A stretch of DNA of 36,585 nucleotides from positions 1 through 36,585 of IMG/VR virus record IMGVR_UViG_3300019776_000022. One strand, 5' to 3'. The notes beneath the pieces were generated by a model. It had not been told where the DNA came from. It searched no databases and saw only the letters and a program-made list of their open reading frames with translations. This document shows positions 28,896 through 36,585 of this stretch, one piece after another. This stretch comes from a virus. The position numbers were made by a program, and so were the translations under genes. Numbering within the stretch: position 1 is the first letter of the stretch; each line of letters opens with the position of its first letter.

Positions 28896-29986
28896 TATTT
28901 AACTCCAATAACAGACCATCCTGATTGCGCAGGAGCAGCTGGATTAGCTTGTGGTGCAGCAGGCGGCATTGCTTGCGCACCCATTTGTGTTCCCATTGGG
29001 CCAGCAGCCATACCAATATCACGCTCTGCTTGCGCTCTCATTCGAGCTTTTTGTGCAATTTGTTCTGGTTTATCACCAAACTCAGGGAAATAAGTTTTTC
29101 TATTTGCTTCAACTTCGTGAGCATTAGTGCCAGCACCAGTTTTAAAACGCAAATAAGCTTCAGTCCATTGGTTTTGTGCTTGTTTTGCTTGTTGCGCAGC
29201 AGCAGGTGTAATCGCATTAAATATGCCGCCAGCTAAATTTGTAGCCACTTGTGCTGTAGGACTGTTAGGATTAAAACCTTTTCCATATACATCATTTAAC
29301 TCATTGGAAGCGCCTACCATTTGACTACGGAAAACAGAAGCTTTAGCTTGTGATTCTGTTTGATTTCCTTTGCCCATAACTGGCTGACCGCCAGCCATAA
29401 CAGGAGTTGTTGCACCTGTTCGTGTGTTTACAAGCATTACTCCATTAGGAGTTTCGACCACTTGACCAGCAGGTGCATTAACTTCTTTTTTAAGTTCACG
29501 CTGAAAATCAAGCAATGAACCTTTAAATCCTTGAGATTTTGCAAGGTCATATTCTTGCATTGTTGCTGTAGGTGTTGCTGCTTTAGGGATAACATTTCCA
29601 ACAAGAGCAGGGATAAATTCTTTGCCAGCGCCATATTGAGAAGAAGTTGCAAGACCTAATGCACCTTTTGTGTCGCCTGAATTAAGTTTTTCCATAATAG
29701 CTGTTTGCTCTGCGTTTCTGCCTTCACGCAATTGTTTTGCTAATTCAGCGGCTTTAGTATCAGCTTTTTCGCCAATATATTTAGAAGCCATAATGTTAGC
29801 TAAAGGTACTAATTGTTGCGCCCAAGAAGGAGCAACATAACGGCCACTAATCATTTGACCTTGTGGTTGTGCGCTTTGCTGCATCAACATATTTGCCATT
29901 TGTTGTTGGCGGTTTAGTTGTTGTTGTTGAGCAAATTGTTCTGGGGTTAATGTCCCAGCTTGTGCTAAGTTATATGCGTCTGCCAT
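28895..29986 (-). CDS. Probable ejection protein, Gln-rich
   Basis: From ATG 29986, with GGAGAATAAT in front, the protein has 363 residues. It opens MADAYNLAQAGTLTPEQFAQ, is very rich in Gln (QQQLNRQQQMANMLMQQSAQ), and then shows an Ala-rich helical body and a proline/alanine tail. The start at 30013 lies inside the upstream gene and is rejected. It lies in the ejection-protein block and is probably another internal virion component. Confidence 0.6.
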   Translation of the reverse strand: MADAYNLAQAGTLTPEQFAQQQQLNRQQQMANMLMQQSAQPQGQMISGRYVAPSWAQQLVPLANIMASKYIGEKADTKAAELAKQLREGRNAEQTAIMEKLNSGDTKGALGLATSSQYGAGKEFIPALVGNVIPKAATPTATMQEYDLAKSQGFKGSLLDFQRELKKEVNAPAGQVVETPNGVMLVNTRTGATTPVMAGGQPVMGKGNQTESQAKASVFRSQMVGASNELNDVYGKGFNPNSPTAQVATNLAGGIFNAITPAAAQQAKQAQNQWTEAYLRFKTGAGTNAHEVEANRKTYFPEFGDKPEQIAQKARMRAQAERDIGMAAGPMGTQMGAQAMPPAAPQANPAAPAQSGWSVIGVK

Positions 29987-29987
29987 A

Positions 29988-30368
29988 TTATTCTCCGTAA
30001 TTACCCCAGCCATTTTTGCCAGTATAGTAATCGCTCATTGGATTCCAAGTGTTGCTACCTAATTGACTGATTTCAGCCTTCATTTCAGGGCTTTGTTGTG
30101 TGCCAAAGTAGTTTGCTGCTCTGTCAGCAAAAGAAGCGCCAGCTTGAGGTTGTTTGTTTCTCAAAGCCATAGCCATAGCCATAGGGTTCATACCACTTCC
30201 ACCGCCACCAACACCGCTAGCTTGATTAACTAATTGATTTTGTTGAGCAATCATGGCATTTTGATTAGCCTGTTGCTGTGCAATATTCTGAAATACAGGG
30301 TTTAAGCCTTGTTGGTCTAAGCCTTGTGCTTGCATAATATACGGATTGTTTTGTGCGTATGGGTTCAT
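29988..30368 (-). CDS. Gln/Asn-rich structural protein
   Basis: This 126-residue protein opens MNPYAQNNPYIMQAQGLDQQ and is rich in Gln and Asn, with a glycine spacer and a MAMAMAL run (GGGGSGMNPMAMAMALRNKQ). It has low complexity and is probably disordered. It overlaps the 100-residue gene by ATGA and sits among the ejection genes, hence a likely minor virion protein. Confidence 0.6.
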   Translation of the reverse strand: MNPYAQNNPYIMQAQGLDQQGLNPVFQNIAQQQANQNAMIAQQNQLVNQASGVGGGGSGMNPMAMAMALRNKQPQAGASFADRAANYFGTQQSPEMKAEISQLGSNTWNPMSDYYTGKNGWGNYGE

Positions 30369-30667
30369 AATCGCCTAATCAAAGGAAGTTTGTCAAAAAA
30401 TACATATAAGTGCCGCCAGTTTCCTGTGTTAATAACATCAGCTTCTGAAGGAAAAAACTCGACAGCATCACAATGACTAAACCCACAATCGGCTTTAATT
30501 CTTTGCAAGTCATCCCATTTTATTCCATCTTTACCATCTTTTCTACAAATATCAAGTCTTAACGAAACCTTGTCTTGAAACCCATAAACCTTATATTCTT
30601 CGTTTTCCCATACTGCTACGCTAGGCTCTCCAAAATAAGACCATGCACTTTCATTTACTGGTGTCAT
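30365..30667 (-). CDS. Small conserved-looking protein in the ejection block, unknown function
   Basis: A 100-residue protein opening MTPVNESAWSYFGEPSVAVW, with SLRLDICRKDGKDGIKWDDL and DAVEFFPSEADVINTGNWRH, and ending in a basic segment (FFDKLPLIRRL). The ordered, mixed-charge sequence is unlike that of its low-complexity neighbours and resembles a small enzyme-like or host-interaction domain of unknown family. It overlaps both flanking genes by a few bases. Confidence 0.65.
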   Translation of the reverse strand: MTPVNESAWSYFGEPSVAVWENEEYKVYGFQDKVSLRLDICRKDGKDGIKWDDLQRIKADCGFSHCDAVEFFPSEADVINTGNWRHLYVFFDKLPLIRRL

Positions 30668-31554
30668 TAAAACGCCATCATTGCCGCACCGCCTAAACCT
30701 AATAATCCACTCGTCAAATTGCTGCTTGAGGCTTGAGAAGCGTTATTAGCCGCTGTGTTGTAGTTACCTTGAGCAGTTGCCGCACCTAACAAGTCTGCGC
30801 CTTGTGTAGTAGCTTGCTGTGCAATGTTATTGACAAAGTTAGGGCTACTTACCTGTGCGCCTGTACGCACCGCATTGAGTGTATTAATAGGCTCATTACG
30901 CATATATCCAGCTTGCTGGAATCCTTGCTGATTTGCTGCCAAACCAGTTTGAGTTCCTTGCACTACAGCGCTTGTCATTAAATCGTTTTCACGCTGATTT
31001 TGCTGTGTCATAGCACGGTTATAAGCCTCAGTACCAGGCACTACGCCTTGATTGGCTAATTGCGCTTGCAAAGCTTCACGACCTTGAGCAATCTGCGGTT
31101 GCAATCTACGCATGATGGAATCTTGCATAGTTTCGCCAGGATTAATGCCTGTTTGAGCCAAATTACTTGTATCAAAAGGCTTATTAAGCATTTCTTCTAC
31201 ATACCCAAGACCTTTTCCAGCCAAATTGCCCAAACCAAGGCTAGTTTGGTTTTGAATGTCTAAAAGCTGTTGCTGTTCAGGAGCAAGTGTTTGTTTGGCT
31301 GACCATGTAGGATTGCCATAAATATCCCATTGTGATTCAGGATTAATGGAATATTCAAGATTTCCATAAGGCGTGTATTGGTTTACACGATTAGCAGCTA
31401 CAGCTGTACGAGCAGCATCTAAGTTACTTTGTGCGGTAGCTTGTGCTGCGCCAGTATAGTCAGGAGCAGGAGCGCCACCACCTTTGCCGCCTCCAAAGGG
31501 TGTGCGTTTGCCTTCAAAAGTCCAACCGCTATGCTTGCTCTTTAATATGCTCAT
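30667..31554 (-). CDS. Probable virion/ejection-associated protein
   Basis: This 295-residue protein has a glycine start (GGGKGGGAPAPDYTGAAQAT) and RVNQYTPYGNLEYSI, an element that recurs near the start of phage internal and tail proteins. Helical Gln-rich segments follow (QPQIAQGREALQAQLANQGV) and the C-terminal glycine-rich segment is hydrophobic (SGLLGLGGAAMMAF). It lies with the other ejection candidates and overlaps the acetyltransferase gene by 26 bases. A DNA-transfer role is inferred. Confidence 0.6.
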   Translation of the reverse strand: MSILKSKHSGWTFEGKRTPFGGGKGGGAPAPDYTGAAQATAQSNLDAARTAVAANRVNQYTPYGNLEYSINPESQWDIYGNPTWSAKQTLAPEQQQLLDIQNQTSLGLGNLAGKGLGYVEEMLNKPFDTSNLAQTGINPGETMQDSIMRRLQPQIAQGREALQAQLANQGVVPGTEAYNRAMTQQNQRENDLMTSAVVQGTQTGLAANQQGFQQAGYMRNEPINTLNAVRTGAQVSSPNFVNNIAQQATTQGADLLGAATAQGNYNTAANNASQASSSNLTSGLLGLGGAAMMAF

Positions 31555-31981
31555 TTTTGCGTTCCTTAATCCATCTACAATCAGCTTTGTTCATTTCAAA
31601 AACTACTAAATCACCGTCATCATCGTGCATTTCTACAAACCGCTTAACTTCTGTAAAACCTAGCTTTTGGTCATATTCCATAGCTTTTGTGTTTTTACTA
31701 TTTACTATTCCAAATACTTTTTTAAGCCCACATTTATTAAAAGGGTAATCAAATGCCGATTTTAACAACTCTTTTGGTGTATAACCACCTTTTAAATTGA
31801 CCATGTGCATCTGACAAGTCTTACCAATAAAAGCGGTATATCCAATTACCCATTCAATTTGTTTGTCATTGTTAGCCCAAAAAATAGCCTGTAAATCTCC
31901 GCAAGGCTGTACGCCAATTTCATTAAATAATATCTGTATTGCAATATTCTTTAATTCTGGTGTATTTGCCGAAACAAGCAT
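31529..31981 (-). CDS. GNAT-like acetyltransferase
   Basis: This 150-residue protein has a GNAT-like order: an acidic N-terminal helix, a beta region (EWVIGYTAFIGKTCQMHMVN), then FNKCGLKKVFGIVNSKNTKA and MEYDQKLGFTEVKRF. The VNSKNTKAMEYDQKLGFTEV run matches the V-x-x-x-N-x-x-A-x-x-x-x-x-x-LGF motif of acetyltransferases. Similar proteins occur among internal virion genes of podoviruses. It sits between the gp10-like stabiliser and the ejection genes. The substrate is unknown. Confidence 0.78.
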   Translation of the reverse strand: MLVSANTPELKNIAIQILFNEIGVQPCGDLQAIFWANNDKQIEWVIGYTAFIGKTCQMHMVNLKGGYTPKELLKSAFDYPFNKCGLKKVFGIVNSKNTKAMEYDQKLGFTEVKRFVEMHDDDGDLVVFEMNKADCRWIKERKNEHIKEQA

Positions 31982-33982
31982 TTACAGTACGCCTCCTCGT
32001 TCCATTACATAATCAGTTGAAGCCCAATGCAATTCTATATCTCTTGACGCTACATTAATATTAATCGAACCTGTAAATCCTAGCCCAGAAACACCTTGCC
32101 ATATTTTGGTTGTAACTAGACCGCCAGCCCAAATATTGTTATCCCATGTAGCAACATCCCATGATGAGGCTGTAAATAAGCTAGGGTTAAAGGAAACAGC
32201 GCCTAATTGGCTTTGAGTGTCAAAATCCACGCTAATACCGCATACTACTGAAGGAATACCGCCAGCAGACTGCAATATTGGGCGAACCATAGTAAAGCGC
32301 TTTAGCTGACCTGGGCTTTCAAAATAACTATAAGCTTGTTGTGCTGTAGCGGTAATGTTTGCACCATCGTCAGAGGTAGCATCGTAAAAAGTGCCTACAA
32401 ATCCATCTGAACCAAAGTGCATATCTGCATCGCCTGATACTTCCCAGCAATACGCTTGAATACCTGTAAACCTAGCCCATGCTTTAGTAATGGTATGCAT
32501 TACAAACTGTTCCATGCCAGCATTGGTAGGAATAGACAAAATAAGCATATTTTCAGAGGCGTAATAATTAATTTGCCATCCAAAATTAGCGTAGTAAGTA
32601 GTTGCGGCTTGGCTTACAGCGTAGTAAATCTTATCTGTAAGGTTAATTCTAGGGTCTAGGCGGCTAGATTGTAGTGCAGAGGCAAGAGGCACTAAACCGT
32701 CTTGAGTAAGCAATAGAAGGTCGCCAGCCCATTTAAAGAAGCATCTACGACTAAAGGTTTGACCTAATTGCCATACGCCTTTAAGAAGCCATTTGTCAGC
32801 AATATCAGGGTCAGTACCGTTATAAACAATAACCTCGCCCATACTGGTTACAAATACAGCATAGTCGTCAGCGCCTTGACCAGCATCAAGTGTCCATGTA
32901 CCCATTGCTTGTAAATAACCAGCATTACGAGCAATACCACCAAAATAAAGCGGTGAAGCAGGCCCACCAAGAGCATCTACATCAAGATACCAGCAAGTCA
33001 TGCTGTCTTTTTCGGTGAAATATAGACGGTTTTTAAACAAATTCACATTAATAAATTTGCTTGAATCTACGCCTGTAATACCAATAACTGTGTATGAGCC
33101 TACTACAGTAGCGTTAGCCGCTGGAGTGGTTGCCATTGTGTAAGTAAAGGTGCTTGCGCCCGTCTTTGTAATGACATAAGTGCCGTTGTATTCGCTAGAA
33201 CTAGCACCGCTAATAGTAACCCTGTTGCCTGTAATTAAGCCATGTGGTGCTGCGGTAGTTAAAGTAGCTGTTGTGCCAGAACGAGTAATACTGCTAATTG
33301 TTTGTGCAGTATCGGTAGTGGCTATAAAAAACCAGTTATCCCCATCGTAAACCATTGTTGGGTCTTGACCATTACAAGCTACTAAAAAGTGACCTGCTTG
33401 GTTGGTTAAGTTTACAAACTGAAATTTATCGTCAGTAATGCCGCTAAAAACCTCTACTGCTGTTTGGTTTTTTACATCATATATTTTTGTGCCAGCAAAG
33501 CCAAATATGTCATACCCATCAACTGTTGTGTAGTTTGTTACTGTGTTTATAGGGGTTGTTAAGCCTATGGTGTAAGCGCCAACCACAGTAGCGTTTGAAT
33601 TAACAACCGCTAAAAGGTCGTATGTAAAAGTATTTGCTCCAGTTACAGTAATTTCAAAAACACCGTTATAAGCCGATGGGGTAGCGCCAGTTATAGATAC
33701 ATATTGACCAGTTGTAAGACCATGCGCTGAAGCTGTAGTTAAAGTAGCAACCAATCCAGCATAAGTAATGCTAGAAATGGTTTGAACACCTGTTGAGGTG
33801 GTTAATGTAGATATTCTTGTAAAACCCTTACGCAATGTCACATCGGTAGGGGTGGGAAACCAGTTTACAAGCTGAACCGCATCAGTTGGACTCATGTTTG
33901 CAAGGGAATCCCTAGCGTTCCACCCACCAATAGGGGATGGCACAGAAGTAGTTACAGCGCTACGCTTTTGTGCTATTGCCAT
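31982..33982 (-). CDS. Tail-hub / DNA-stabilising protein (P22 gp10-like)
   Basis: This 666-residue protein opens SVPSPIGGWNARDSLANM (residues 13-30) and LVNWFPTPTDVTLRKGF, the start form of the hub/stabiliser proteins of short-tailed phages. A beta module of about 73 residues occurs twice (67-139 and 227-299, 160 residues apart). The remaining body is beta-rich with YFGGIARNAGYLQ and GEVIVYNGTDPD. It would close the portal channel and carry the tail tip. It follows the gp4-like adaptor by two bases. Confidence 0.72.
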   Translation of the reverse strand: MAIAQKRSAVTTSVPSPIGGWNARDSLANMSPTDAVQLVNWFPTPTDVTLRKGFTRISTLTTSTGVQTISSITYAGLVATLTTASAHGLTTGQYVSITGATPSAYNGVFEITVTGANTFTYDLLAVVNSNATVVGAYTIGLTTPINTVTNYTTVDGYDIFGFAGTKIYDVKNQTAVEVFSGITDDKFQFVNLTNQAGHFLVACNGQDPTMVYDGDNWFFIATTDTAQTISSITRSGTTATLTTAAPHGLITGNRVTISGASSSEYNGTYVITKTGASTFTYTMATTPAANATVVGSYTVIGITGVDSSKFINVNLFKNRLYFTEKDSMTCWYLDVDALGGPASPLYFGGIARNAGYLQAMGTWTLDAGQGADDYAVFVTSMGEVIVYNGTDPDIADKWLLKGVWQLGQTFSRRCFFKWAGDLLLLTQDGLVPLASALQSSRLDPRINLTDKIYYAVSQAATTYYANFGWQINYYASENMLILSIPTNAGMEQFVMHTITKAWARFTGIQAYCWEVSGDADMHFGSDGFVGTFYDATSDDGANITATAQQAYSYFESPGQLKRFTMVRPILQSAGGIPSVVCGISVDFDTQSQLGAVSFNPSLFTASSWDVATWDNNIWAGGLVTTKIWQGVSGLGFTGSININVASRDIELHWASTDYVMERGGVL
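33086..33304 (-). repeat. Second copy of the beta module in the gp10-like gene
   Basis: Codes for AQTISSITRSGTTATLTTAA and related strands through NATVVGSYTV. It pairs with 33566-33784 and has most residues in common with it. Confidence 0.8.
33566..33784 (-). repeat. First copy of the beta module in the gp10-like gene
   Basis: Codes for VQTISSITYAGLVATLTTAS through NATVVGAYTI. It is an intragenic duplicate of 33086-33304, with the copies exactly 160 codons apart. Confidence 0.8.
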
Positions 33983-33984
33983 AG

Positions 33985-34890
33985 TTAGCTTCCATAGCCA
34001 GTATCAGGGATATTAGCGTAGCCAATAAGAACCTTAGATGGGTAAGGAGCAAATGATAAGTTTGGAGCGCCTTTATCATTGGATTTAGCAACAGACAAGT
34101 AACGCATATAATCTTGCATCAATGCTGTTGTATCAAAGTTTTTAACTTGGAAATACTTTAGCTTTGTAGCTAAAACAATAATACGGTCATCAAATACGGT
34201 TGTGTCGCTATCAGCAGTAAAGCTGGTTTTTACTTCGCCTGTGGCGCTTCTAGCCCAACCTTTAGAACGGTATTCCCAACCAATATATTCGTTGGTATTC
34301 ATTGGAGGCCATACTTGAAATTGATTGTCCAAAATACGCCAGCGAATACGAGGGCCAGTTGAAATATAACCAGACTTTAGCCATTGCCATTGTTGAGCAT
34401 CTTCAGGGCCTAAAGCTTCCCAATGCTTAGTCTTATCCCATTGAGTGCGGTCTGTAATAGCCTCAAAATCAAATGGTAAATCGTATGCAGTTTGCGCCAA
34501 TACAATAGCGCCATTACCGCTTCCTGAAGCCATTTGGCTCATAACAATATCTTGACCAGAAACGCTTACAACTTGGGTGTCTTGGTTAATGTTATAACCT
34601 GTAATACCCCATTGGCTATCTACAGCAGTAATGTCCACCCCTGGGTCTACCACAAGGGTAGTAGAACCATTTACAGAGGTGGCATTACAGTTAATAGCCT
34701 GTGTGTAAAAACGATATTGAACTTGTAAAGCTTGCCAGTCGTGTTCTTTGACCAAATTATAGCCTGAGCCATTCATTAGAGCCAGAATTTGCTGCACATC
34801 TTGTGATGTATTACCAATCACATAGGTAGGCACAGCCAAGTTTAACTCGGCTGCGGTTTGCTGAACCAGCTGCAACATCGTTTGGGACAT
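33985..34890 (-). CDS. Head-closure / tail adaptor protein (P22 gp4-like)
   Basis: This 301-residue protein opens MSQTMLQLVQQTAAELNLAV with a helical start, then ALMNGSGYNLVKEHDWQALQ and beta strands (SVNGSTTLVVDPG), DLPFDFEAITDRTQWD, and a closing segment with IGWEYRSKGWAR. The Trp-rich LVKEHDWQALQ and the PxDFxxIxDRTxWD stretch match the adaptor of short-tailed phages that fits beneath the portal. Its place between capsid-region genes and the gp10-like protein supports this. Confidence 0.75.
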   Translation of the reverse strand: MSQTMLQLVQQTAAELNLAVPTYVIGNTSQDVQQILALMNGSGYNLVKEHDWQALQVQYRFYTQAINCNATSVNGSTTLVVDPGVDITAVDSQWGITGYNINQDTQVVSVSGQDIVMSQMASGSGNGAIVLAQTAYDLPFDFEAITDRTQWDKTKHWEALGPEDAQQWQWLKSGYISTGPRIRWRILDNQFQVWPPMNTNEYIGWEYRSKGWARSATGEVKTSFTADSDTTVFDDRIIVLATKLKYFQVKNFDTTALMQDYMRYLSVAKSNDKGAPNLSFAPYPSKVLIGYANIPDTGYGS

Positions 34891-34891
34891 A

Positions 34892-35518
34892 TTAGGCCTC
34901 TACTACTTTCGGTTTACGGTTTTTGGGGGTCTTTTCCGCAACAGCCGCAAGTATCGCTGACATCTGCTCTTGCATAGCAGCCAGCTTCGCCTCTGTTTCT
35001 GCCTTTATTTTAGCATTTTCTTCCTTTAATGCTTGCAATTCTTGCTCTCTTTGTGCAACTTCTGCAGAATCGTTAGCTAAATTAAGGAAAGCCTTGGCTT
35101 TTTCACGGAAAGAATGAGGGGACATCCCTGCAATCATGCCAATACGCTGTAATTGTTGGTCAGAACAGTTAGCAATATCTTCTACTGTACGGAATTTAAT
35201 ACCTTTTAACTCTTCTGCTTGGCTACGGCTAATTAAAGTCCATTGCTCTACAGGAGTGCCAATAATCTGCTCTTGGCTACCTACTTGATTCTGATAATGC
35301 GCCCATTGGCGTGGAAAACGAGCCTTATGGGAGTCGTTTGCATAAGTGTCAATTTCAGTTAAATTGTCGCCTGGTACGCAAATCCGTACGAAATCAAATT
35401 CTTTAAAAATCGGTCTGCCAGCAGCAATAGACTCATCTTCTTGCTTTACTGACCGTTTATAGAATGTGACTGCTAATCTTGAATCTGCATTTCCTTCATC
35501 GGATGGAAGCATTGCCAT
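34892..35518 (-). CDS. Head-region protein with helix-hairpin-helix-like and coiled-coil parts
   Basis: This 208-residue protein has a mixed N-terminal domain (SRLAVTFYKRSVKQEDESIA, FVRICVPGDNLTEIDTYAND). A helix-hairpin-helix-like stretch follows (ELKGIKFRTVEDIANCSDQQ, then LQRIGMIAGM). It ends with a coiled coil from about residue 145 and a basic tail (PKNRKPKVVEA). It lies between the decoration and adaptor genes, in the usual position of a minor head protein. A specific role is not evident. Confidence 0.65.
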   Translation of the reverse strand: MAMLPSDEGNADSRLAVTFYKRSVKQEDESIAAGRPIFKEFDFVRICVPGDNLTEIDTYANDSHKARFPRQWAHYQNQVGSQEQIIGTPVEQWTLISRSQAEELKGIKFRTVEDIANCSDQQLQRIGMIAGMSPHSFREKAKAFLNLANDSAEVAQREQELQALKEENAKIKAETEAKLAAMQEQMSAILAAVAEKTPKNRKPKVVEA

Positions 35519-35553
35519 TGTAAATCTCCTTAAGTGGTTAAGGTACTACGGTT

Positions 35554-35590
35554 AAAAAAAGAAAGGGACTCCCCTTGTGAGGGAATCCCT
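35554..35590 (-). terminator. Strong intrinsic terminator after the decoration gene
   Basis: On the minus strand AGGGATTCCCT and GGGGAGTCCCT pair over 11 positions (two G-T) around CACAA, followed by TTCTTTTTTT (35563-35554 region). Direct repeats GGTACTAC flank it at 35542-35549 and 35593-35600. It should limit transcription from capsid and decoration genes into the adaptor genes. Confidence 0.85.
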
Positions 35591-35616
35591 ATGGTACTAC
35601 TTAATCTTCAATTTGA

Positions 35617-35898
35617 TTAAACTGAAGCCTTACTGAACCAGCCATAATCACCAGAAGCCATAGCTGTAGTTGGGCCAGCATAAGTGCCAGCAGAACCAGT
35701 TGCTACGAAAGTTGTGGTGTTGATAGAGCAGGTTGCTGTTGAAGCTGCAATAGCCTCGCCAGCTTGTGCGAACACATAACGCTTGCCATCTGAACCAAAT
35801 GTTTCAGCGCCCAAAGGGCCGAATGTTGGTACACCAGCATTGGTTGTTTGCAGACTAACTAAATCTACGCCTGCGATAGGGAGTACGGTAAATGCCAT
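35617..35898 (-). CDS. Head decoration-type protein
   Basis: This 93-residue beta-rich protein, opening MAFTVLPIAGVDLVSLQTTN, then AGVPTFGPLGAETFGSDGKR and YVFAQAGEAI, follows the capsid gene. Small beta proteins with the GPLG...GxDGxRYVFAQAG form next to capsid genes are usually decoration or minor capsid proteins that stabilise the head. It stands between two terminators, so it is probably expressed with the capsid by partial read-through. Confidence 0.68.
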   Translation of the reverse strand: MAFTVLPIAGVDLVSLQTTNAGVPTFGPLGAETFGSDGKRYVFAQAGEAIAASTATCSINTTTFVATGSAGTYAGPTTAMASGDYGWFSKASV

Positions 35899-35927
35899 GA
35901 TAATTTCCTTTAATTGAGTAAATAGAC

Positions 35928-35953
35928 AAAATTAAATAGGGGTTTCCCCCTAT
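35928..35953 (-). terminator. Intrinsic terminator after the major capsid gene
   Basis: On the minus strand ATAGGGG-GAAA-CCCCTAT forms a perfect 7-bp stem with a GAAA tetraloop, followed by TTAATTTTG. It begins four bases beyond the capsid stop (35957). Confidence 0.8.
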
Positions 35954-35956
35954 CTA

Positions 35957-36585
35957 TTAGGTTGTCAACAAGCCTTGTAGGAAGCTGTTAGAAGTTGTCA
36001 AGTTACCAGCCCAACCGTAGAGCTTCACGATTGCGTCTTGGTTAATTGCTTGACGCTCGCCACCAATAGGTACAAAGTTACGCTCTTTGTGTGGGCGTAA
36101 GAAGATGTAGTTGGTGTTCAACAAGTACATGTATGTAGCTGTTTCTTGTGAGCCATAACCGCCACCCAATACCACATCAGCAGATGTACCGCCACCGTAG
36201 AACTTGAGGGAAGCAAAGCCAGAAGCACCAGACTCTTCAGAAGCGATACGCTGAATAGCTTGCAATGCGCCAACATAATATTGGTACATTGTGTTGCCAG
36301 CAACGATAAGGTCAGCCTTGTCTGTTCCACGAATTTGCTTGATAGCAGCTTCTGTCATCTTAGCCAAGATGTTTACAGATGTAGCGCCTGTAGTTACTTG
36401 GTTTTGCCAGAATGTCCAGTTAGCACGGTTAATACCACCGTATGTACCTGTTGTTGGAGTAGCAGAAACAGCAGCAGCCAAACCGTCAAGGTTCTTACCA
36501 CCGTTACCAGTACCATCACCGTACAAGTCACCAGAAATGCGGTTCAACAAACGAGCTTCAGAAACTTGCATACGACCATCTAACA
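35957..36585 (-). CDS. Major capsid protein, C-terminal part (begins at 445)
   Basis: This is the continuation of the capsid frame entering from base 1; bases 36487-36585 duplicate bases 1-99. Recognisable parts are MQVSEARLLNRISGDLYGDG, NGGKNLDGLAAAVSATPTTG, TYGGINRANWTFWQNQ, then ADLIVAGNTMYQYYVGALQA, GGGYGSQETATYMYLLNTNY and a terminal domain with RQAINQDAIVKLYGWAGNLT. The NLDGL...TYGGI-x-R...W-x-N pattern and the C-terminal Y-x-G-NLT fit HK97-fold capsids. The stop at 35957 is followed by a terminator, as expected for a heavily made protein. Confidence 0.88.
   Translation of the reverse strand, partial: LDGRMQVSEARLLNRISGDLYGDGTGNGGKNLDGLAAAVSATPTTGTYGGINRANWTFWQNQVTTGATSVNILAKMTEAAIKQIRGTDKADLIVAGNTMYQYYVGALQAIQRIASEESGASGFASLKFYGGGTSADVVLGGGYGSQETATYMYLLNTNYIFLRPHKERNFVPIGGERQAINQDAIVKLYGWAGNLTTSNSFLQGLLTT
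36487..36585. repeat. Terminal direct repeat, right copy
   Basis: Identical over 99 bases to bases 1-99 and in the same direction. See the left copy for the reading. Confidence 0.95.

Noticed and set aside
1-36585. Integrase, DNA polymerase, reverse transcriptase (diversity-generating element), CRISPR array, tRNA genes
   Set aside because: None of the tell-tale motifs, repeats or cloverleaf arms was seen on either strand by reading; a profile search would be needed to exclude a diverged tRNA.
36487-36585. Biological terminal repeat for packaging
   Set aside because: The repeat lies within the capsid coding frame and is of a length typical of an assembly overlap, so an artefact of circular assembly is the simpler reading.

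Overview
The window is a complete, circularly assembled genome of a tailed phage. Its first 99 bases recur exactly as its last 99 bases, so the unique circle is 36,486 bp and the ends cut the major capsid gene in two. The head, adaptor and tail genes (a P22-like portal, a head-closure protein like P22 gp4, a stabiliser like P22 gp10, several ejection-type proteins, no tape measure and no sheath) indicate a short-tailed, podovirus-like virion. Lysis by a GH108 muramidase, a LydA-like holin and nested Rz/Rz1 spanins indicates a Gram-negative host. The DNA is AT-rich. I see no integrase, DNA or RNA polymerase, tRNA gene or CRISPR array, so replication must rely on the host. The host itself cannot be named from the sequence.

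Layout. (1) The late operon is on the minus strand. It starts at a divergent control region near 14,960-15,003, runs down to 1, crosses the junction and ends at 24,534. In transcription order it holds: a VRR-type nuclease, a ferritin-like protein, small basic proteins, an ADP-ribosyltransferase-like protein, small proteins, a GIY-YIG nuclease, terminase small and large subunits, portal, an HNH nuclease, a tail-fibre block, a glycosyltransferase, scaffold, capsid, decoration protein, adaptors, ejection proteins, a collar-type tail protein and the lysis cassette. Two good intrinsic terminators follow the capsid and decoration genes. (2) A short plus-strand pair encodes a metallophosphoesterase and an SprT-like protein. 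(3) A minus-strand regulatory and replication operon (20,181 to 16,308) is headed by a Cro/CI-type repressor, followed by a DUF5672 glycosyltransferase, a 311-bp gene-free stretch with many inverted repeats, an exported protein, a replisome-organiser-like protein, several very small proteins and nucleases. (4) The plus-strand early operon (20,307-24,547) carries an ERF recombinase, an SSB-like protein, a RecB/Cas4-like exonuclease, two HNH nucleases, a second structured gene-free stretch, a miniature sigma-region-4 protein and small membrane proteins.

The early genes form a recombination module (ERF, SSB-like tail, exonuclease) driven from a promoter whose -35 region carries palindromes, opposite a repressor that appears to be made from a leaderless transcript. 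Six HNH or GIY-YIG endonucleases occupy gene boundaries, which suggests invasion by homing-type elements. Many early genes share an unusually uniform TAAGGGGAA ribosome-binding motif. The most novel-looking items are the two structured gene-free segments, a glycosyltransferase whose coding similarity extends upstream of any normal start codon, the nested Rz1, and seven short genes recovered by reading overlaps of ATGA/GTGA/TAATG type.
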